Of a stretch of DNA of 64,000 bases, positions 61,165 to 64,000 are shown one piece after another. Source of the stretch: Nitrospina sp. (lineage in GTDB: Bacteria; Nitrospinota; Nitrospinia; Nitrospinales; VA-1); assembly GCA_018673915.1 (NCBI GenBank), contig JABHBK010000054.1:88527-152526 (forward strand). The letters run 5' to 3'. Within the stretch, counting starts at the first letter, position 1; each line of letters starts with the position of its first letter. The translations under genes and the position numbers were made by a program. The notes below the pieces were generated by a model. That model made no database searches, was not told the DNA's origin, and saw only the letters and a list, made by a program, of their open reading frames with translations.

Positions 61165-61509
61165 CTAACCCGGCGGCCAGTTCAAGGCACGCCCACCTAT
61201 TAAATGGAAATGAATATGAAAAACTGATTGTCCGGCACCTGCTCCGCAATTGACCACCAGTCGGAACCCGGATTTGTCGAGCTCTCTTTCCTTAGCCAGT
61301 TGGTTAGCCACACTGATTACTGAACCCATCATTGTATGGTCCTTTTCCTCGACATCCAGTAGAGTTGCCTGATGAATTCTGGGAATGATCAAAATATGCG
61401 TCGGGGCCTGCGGATTGATGTCGTTAATTGCAAACAACGTGTCCGATTCATAAACCTTATCGGAAGGAATACTGCCTTCGCTGATTTTGCAGAACAGACA
61501 ATCACTCAT
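61165..61509 (-). CDS. hinT: HIT-family nucleotide hydrolase (HinT-like)
   Basis: A 114-residue histidine-triad protein. Start at ATG 61507-61509 (MSDCLFCKISEGSIPSDKVYE in part), preceded by GGGGAAG; it overlaps the upstream ligase gene by 8 nt. C-x-x-C near the N-terminus (CLFCKI), INPQAPTHILIIPR, and the triad GQSVFHIHFHLIGGR with H-x-H-x-H. HinT enzymes hydrolyse purine phosphoramidates and acyl-adenylates such as lysyl-AMP. Placement directly between a Pup-ligase-type enzyme and nadA is unusual and may reflect adenylate or acyl-phosphate clean-up, an inference only. Confidence 0.92.
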   Translation of the reverse strand: MSDCLFCKISEGSIPSDKVYESDTLFAINDINPQAPTHILIIPRIHQATLLDVEEKDHTMMGSVISVANQLAKERELDKSGFRLVVNCGAGAGQSVFHIHFHLIGGRALNWPPG

Positions 61510-63010
61510 AAGGTTTCTTCCCCTGTCCACCGGGACTTTTCACATCATTGCCTTCTTCACTTTTCTGATGAGGAAGGGGATCAAACTGAGCCAGGTGATT
61601 TATAATTTCTTCCTTGTACGAAATGAACGGATCCAGCATGAGAAACGGTTCATCAGTCTTACCCAGGCGAAAGCCGATCCAGTCTATGAGATAACCCATG
61701 TGAGAGTGCTGGGACATAAGTCTTTTAACAAGTTCTCCTCGACCATGGGCCCGGGTCCCTCTTGGAGGATTAACTTTAGAAAAGTTGACGGCCTCATCGG
61801 TGGTTTTCCTGTAACCTTCTCCGTTAGCCTCCAGACCCCAGAACAGGCCCGATTCCTTATTCAAATTATGATATTCCAGATCCAGGCTTTTCAGCCAGGG
61901 GTCATTCCACTCCAGGTTTTCTTCATTTCTGAATTCGTTAAGCATCCAGTATTTACTGGCCCAGTCTACCCTACCGATAACCGCTTCCGGACCTTTTGGC
62001 AAATCTGTCAAGACAGATTCCCAACCTTCCAAAATCCAATCTGTCTCTCGATCTTTTCCACCCAGGTATTGCTTACAGGTATTTAAAATATCCCATTGTA
62101 TTTCCAGAGCGCTGGAAGAATCTCCCGAAGCCAGTTTCACATGCCACTTGAATTCTGGATCGCGCGAAATGGATCGCATGGACTGAACCGAATCTGCGAG
62201 AATCCATTCTCGTTTAGCGACCCCCAACTGCATGATTTCCAACATGAGCGTTGTCGTCCCCATCTTCATGGCAGTTGCAAACTCACTCATTGTAGAGTCG
62301 CCAACTAAGAGATGTATGCGCCGGTATTTGCTCGGGTCCGATAAGGGTTCATCACGCGTGTTGACAATGGCTCGGTTATACTGAACCCACCGGTAAAATT
62401 CGTTGGGAATGTGATCCGCCCTTTGTGAAATCTGGAAGTCCACCTCATCACCTCGATTTTCATCAGGCGTGACGCCTTCCCAGTCCCTAAAAGGGTGGGG
62501 ATCGCAGGAGCCAATGCGACCCGCGCCGCAATAAATTAGTCGAGTCGTTAAAAATGAAGACAGTAGTTTCAGGTTGTCTCGTTCATCGAAGGGAAACCCT
62601 CTGCCAACCAGATAATTCTCATGGCATCCAAAAGTGGCGTTGGTTTCGAGGTCGACATTGTTCTTGATGAAGGAAATTTGATCCGTCCAACCCAACTCTT
62701 CCACTGCTTCCTGAATCAGGGTATCTCCAGCGCGATCAAAAGTTACAAGATCAACGAGATTGGAGCATTCCGGGGAGGCGTATTCCAAATGGCCCATATC
62801 CAAATACAGGCGCCCACCGTTAAGCAGGAAACCTCCATTGCCAGGAGGCTCATCGTTGGCTCGGTAGTGAAGATCTAACACCCCAAGATTTTTTGAGAAA
62901 ACATGATTCTTGATCTTGTTGGCAATTTCCATGGGATCATAAGGAAATTCCTCAACATTTTTGACCAGAAGGCCGTATTCCGTTTCGATGCCGTAGATAC
63001 GATTTTTCAT
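61502..63010 (-). CDS. Dop/PafA-family carboxylate-amine ligase (UBact/Pup ligase or deamidase)
   Basis: A 502-residue enzyme of the Pup-ligase fold, related to glutamine synthetase. Motifs: Mg/ATP-binding GIETEYG (residues 7-13), LNGGRLYLDMGHLEYASPECSN in part, the FDRAGD helix, FIKNNVD and GCHENYL, IYCGAGRIG, ISQRADHI, VNTRDEP and YRRIHLLVGDSTMSEF, then the C-terminal domain. PafA-like and Dop-like features mix: an insert before LNGGRLYLD (about residues 40-55) and the LEYASPEC text lean to Dop, while VGDSTMSE is nearer PafA. I cannot decide which. Starts 9 nt after prcB; overlaps hinT. Together with the modifier gene at 63817 it forms a tagging system. Confidence 0.88.
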   Translation of the reverse strand: MKNRIYGIETEYGLLVKNVEEFPYDPMEIANKIKNHVFSKNLGVLDLHYRANDEPPGNGGFLLNGGRLYLDMGHLEYASPECSNLVDLVTFDRAGDTLIQEAVEELGWTDQISFIKNNVDLETNATFGCHENYLVGRGFPFDERDNLKLLSSFLTTRLIYCGAGRIGSCDPHPFRDWEGVTPDENRGDEVDFQISQRADHIPNEFYRWVQYNRAIVNTRDEPLSDPSKYRRIHLLVGDSTMSEFATAMKMGTTTLMLEIMQLGVAKREWILADSVQSMRSISRDPEFKWHVKLASGDSSSALEIQWDILNTCKQYLGGKDRETDWILEGWESVLTDLPKGPEAVIGRVDWASKYWMLNEFRNEENLEWNDPWLKSLDLEYHNLNKESGLFWGLEANGEGYRKTTDEAVNFSKVNPPRGTRAHGRGELVKRLMSQHSHMGYLIDWIGFRLGKTDEPFLMLDPFISYKEEIINHLAQFDPLPHQKSEEGNDVKSPGGQGKKPYE

Positions 63011-63019
63011 AGATGACTC

Positions 63020-63820
63020 TTATCCCCGTTTCAGGGATGTCTTGCATAGTTCTGCCAGTTCCTGATCATTCATAAATCGGTAACCCGCCTCAGTAATTAA
63101 TGCCACAGTGGGGAAAACCTCTTCCTCAGGGCGAGCTTTACCAGTCGCAGAATCAAACTGTGCCGCAGTTTGCAAAAGCCGGACAGCCAGAGTGACTGCA
63201 TTACTTTCAGATCTTTCGGCCAGAGGCTTTTCGCCCCATAAGTCTTCATGCTCCAGAATTCCTCGGATAGTGGGCGAACCCGATCCTGTCGAGGTATGTG
63301 TGCGAATCTGAAAATCCGCCCCTAGCATATCGTAAAAATGTATGGCGGGTTTTCGGGTTTGCAAATCATAGGTAGCAAATATGGGGCTCACAACTCCCAG
63401 CCCTTGAACAGCCATACCTACATTTTCTTTCAACAGTCTCGACAAGGCGCGAATTTTTCCCTCCCCGCTCATGGACTGCATCTGCGAGCGTCGAAAGAAC
63501 TCAAAATTATGAGTGAGCACACGGGCCATCTCAAATGCAGTAGCGGGAACCCCGGCAATAGCCATCAAAGAATAATCATCAATGGGAATAACCTTATCGC
63601 AATATTCATACATTATGCTATTACCTGCGGTGGCTCGCCGGTCACCGGCAACAATCACTCCACCCTTAAAGTGGAATGCCAGGACGGTTGTCCCATGGGT
63701 CACGGTAATATCATTTTGTGCCCGAGAAAGATCAATTTGGGCCTGCCAGCGATAACCGGATTTTTCCAGGAGATCAAAAAAATCTCCGGGCGAACATTTG
63801 GGATCAGATTGAAAACTCAT
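63020..63820 (-). CDS. prcB: 20S proteasome beta subunit
   Basis: A 266-residue Ntn-hydrolase. A propeptide of 43 residues ends in THG, after which Thr44 (TTVLAF) is the N-terminal nucleophile after self-cleavage. The other catalytic residues are in GDRRATAGN (Asp17 equivalent) and CDKVIPIDDYS (Lys33 equivalent), and SGSGSPT matches the late TGSGS loop. This is an active-type bacterial PrcB, not HslV (no TTI start at residue 2). Its ATG overlaps the stop of the small modifier gene (ATGA), and the ligase gene follows 9 nt on. No alpha subunit gene lies between them, unlike actinobacteria. It would degrade tagged proteins with an ATPase ring not seen here. Confidence 0.95.
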   Translation of the reverse strand: MSFQSDPKCSPGDFFDLLEKSGYRWQAQIDLSRAQNDITVTHGTTVLAFHFKGGVIVAGDRRATAGNSIMYEYCDKVIPIDDYSLMAIAGVPATAFEMARVLTHNFEFFRRSQMQSMSGEGKIRALSRLLKENVGMAVQGLGVVSPIFATYDLQTRKPAIHFYDMLGADFQIRTHTSTGSGSPTIRGILEHEDLWGEKPLAERSESNAVTLAVRLLQTAAQFDSATGKARPEEEVFPTVALITEAGYRFMNDQELAELCKTSLKRG

Positions 63821-63993
63821 TGGCCAGTTCTCTGCTTGTATTTTTCCGTCTGTTTTGGGTCCACCTTTTTCATCCGCTTCAAAAGATTATCCCTGCCCGG
63901 CCGTGAAGGTTCCGGGCTGGTGGGACCGGAATCATGGCGATCTGGATTGGTTTCTTTTTTTTCTTCCCTTCTCAGGGGATCGTTCATTTCCAT
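63817..63993 (-). CDS. UBact/Pup-like small protein modifier ending RTGQ
   Basis: A 58-residue frame too short to be called by length filters. ATG at 63991-63993 (a second ATG two codons later is possible), stop TGA 63817-63819 overlapping the prcB ATG. The N-terminal 33 residues are hydrophilic, Pro/Glu/Arg-rich and disordered. The C-terminal part, DNLLKRMKKVDPKQTEKYKQ followed by RTGQ, is an amphipathic helix and a Gly-Gln tail. From memory this agrees with UBact, the Pup homologue of Nitrospinota/Nitrospirota, in which the last residue (Glu, or Gln needing deamidation) is ligated to lysines by PafA. The upstream edge lies at the window end, so a longer N-terminus cannot be excluded. Confidence 0.85.
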   Translation of the reverse strand: MEMNDPLRREEKKETNPDRHDSGPTSPEPSRPGRDNLLKRMKKVDPKQTEKYKQRTGQ

Positions 63994-64000
63994 GAGATCA

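Noticed and set aside
1..64000. CRISPR array, tRNA, rRNA or insertion sequence
   Set aside because: No regularly spaced repeats, no tRNA-like cloverleaf or GGTTCRA motif in any intergenic gap, and no transposase or integrase frame was found.

Overview
The window is one contiguous piece of a bacterial chromosome of moderate GC content, densely packed with housekeeping genes. I see no phage, transposase, CRISPR array, rRNA or tRNA. The gene set is that of a Gram-negative, didermic bacterium: lipoproteins, MlaC, NagZ, an ExeA/ExeB-type secretion pair, a periplasmic cytochrome c, and E. coli-like rpsA-ihf order. At the right edge it also carries a 20S-proteasome beta subunit, a Pup-ligase-family enzyme and a tiny Pup-like protein ending in RTGQ. 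From memory, that RTGQ-ending modifier (UBact) has been described in Nitrospinota, Nitrospirota and a few other Gram-negative phyla. Nitrospinota (Nitrospina-like) is therefore my best guess, by inference only.

Layout. 1-5.9 kb (minus strand): rpsB-tsf-pyrH-frr-uppS-cdsA-dxr, the classic translation/isoprenoid/phospholipid cluster, with dxr cut by the window edge. 6.1-9.2 kb (minus): an mlaC-like gene, rimO and pfkA. 9.3-12.2 kb (plus): TPR protein, recN, DUF4911-type protein. 12.3-13.6 kb (minus): apt and a LysM/M23 lipoprotein. 13.7-18.3 kb: a seven-repeat FG-GAP lipoprotein, yacG, and a gspA/gspB pair. 18.4-24.4 kb: a hypothetical gene, then glyQ and glyS separated by an opposite-strand, membrane-anchored STAND/NB-ARC-TPR ATPase. 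24.5-29.3 kb: ppdK, then an epimerase with a split TPP-dependent decarboxylase. 29.4-35.8 kb: two small Ser-rich proteins (one FlaG-like), an MsbA-type ABC exporter, a HTH regulator, a GT-C membrane glycosyltransferase and nagZ. 36-46.7 kb (plus): a ketosynthase, a lipoprotein, cytochrome c, then pheA-tyrA-cmk-rpsA-sppA-ihf and aroC plus a nitrilase-family amidase. 46.7-54.3 kb: signalling block (PAS/GAF histidine kinase, DUF1566 protein, CheB-CheR-PAS fusion, degenerate receiver protein). 54.4-59.5 kb: two small exported/anchored proteins, an rpoH-type sigma factor, fumC, a CBS protein and a cyclic-nucleotide-binding/PAS protein. 59.5-64 kb (minus): EF-hand protein and the tightly packed UBact-prcB-pafA/dop-hinT-nadA operon.

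The most notable item is that last operon. The 58-residue modifier gene overlaps prcB by ATGA, prcB is 9 nt from the ligase gene, the ligase overlaps hinT by 8 nt, and hinT is 4 nt from nadA. This points to one co-translated unit for protein tagging and degradation that also carries a HIT hydrolase and quinolinate synthase. Other points of interest are a family of short palindromic repeats sitting at gene ends, a J-domain without HPD fused to an ExeA-type ATPase, and the STAND ATPase lodged between the two glycyl-tRNA synthetase subunit genes.
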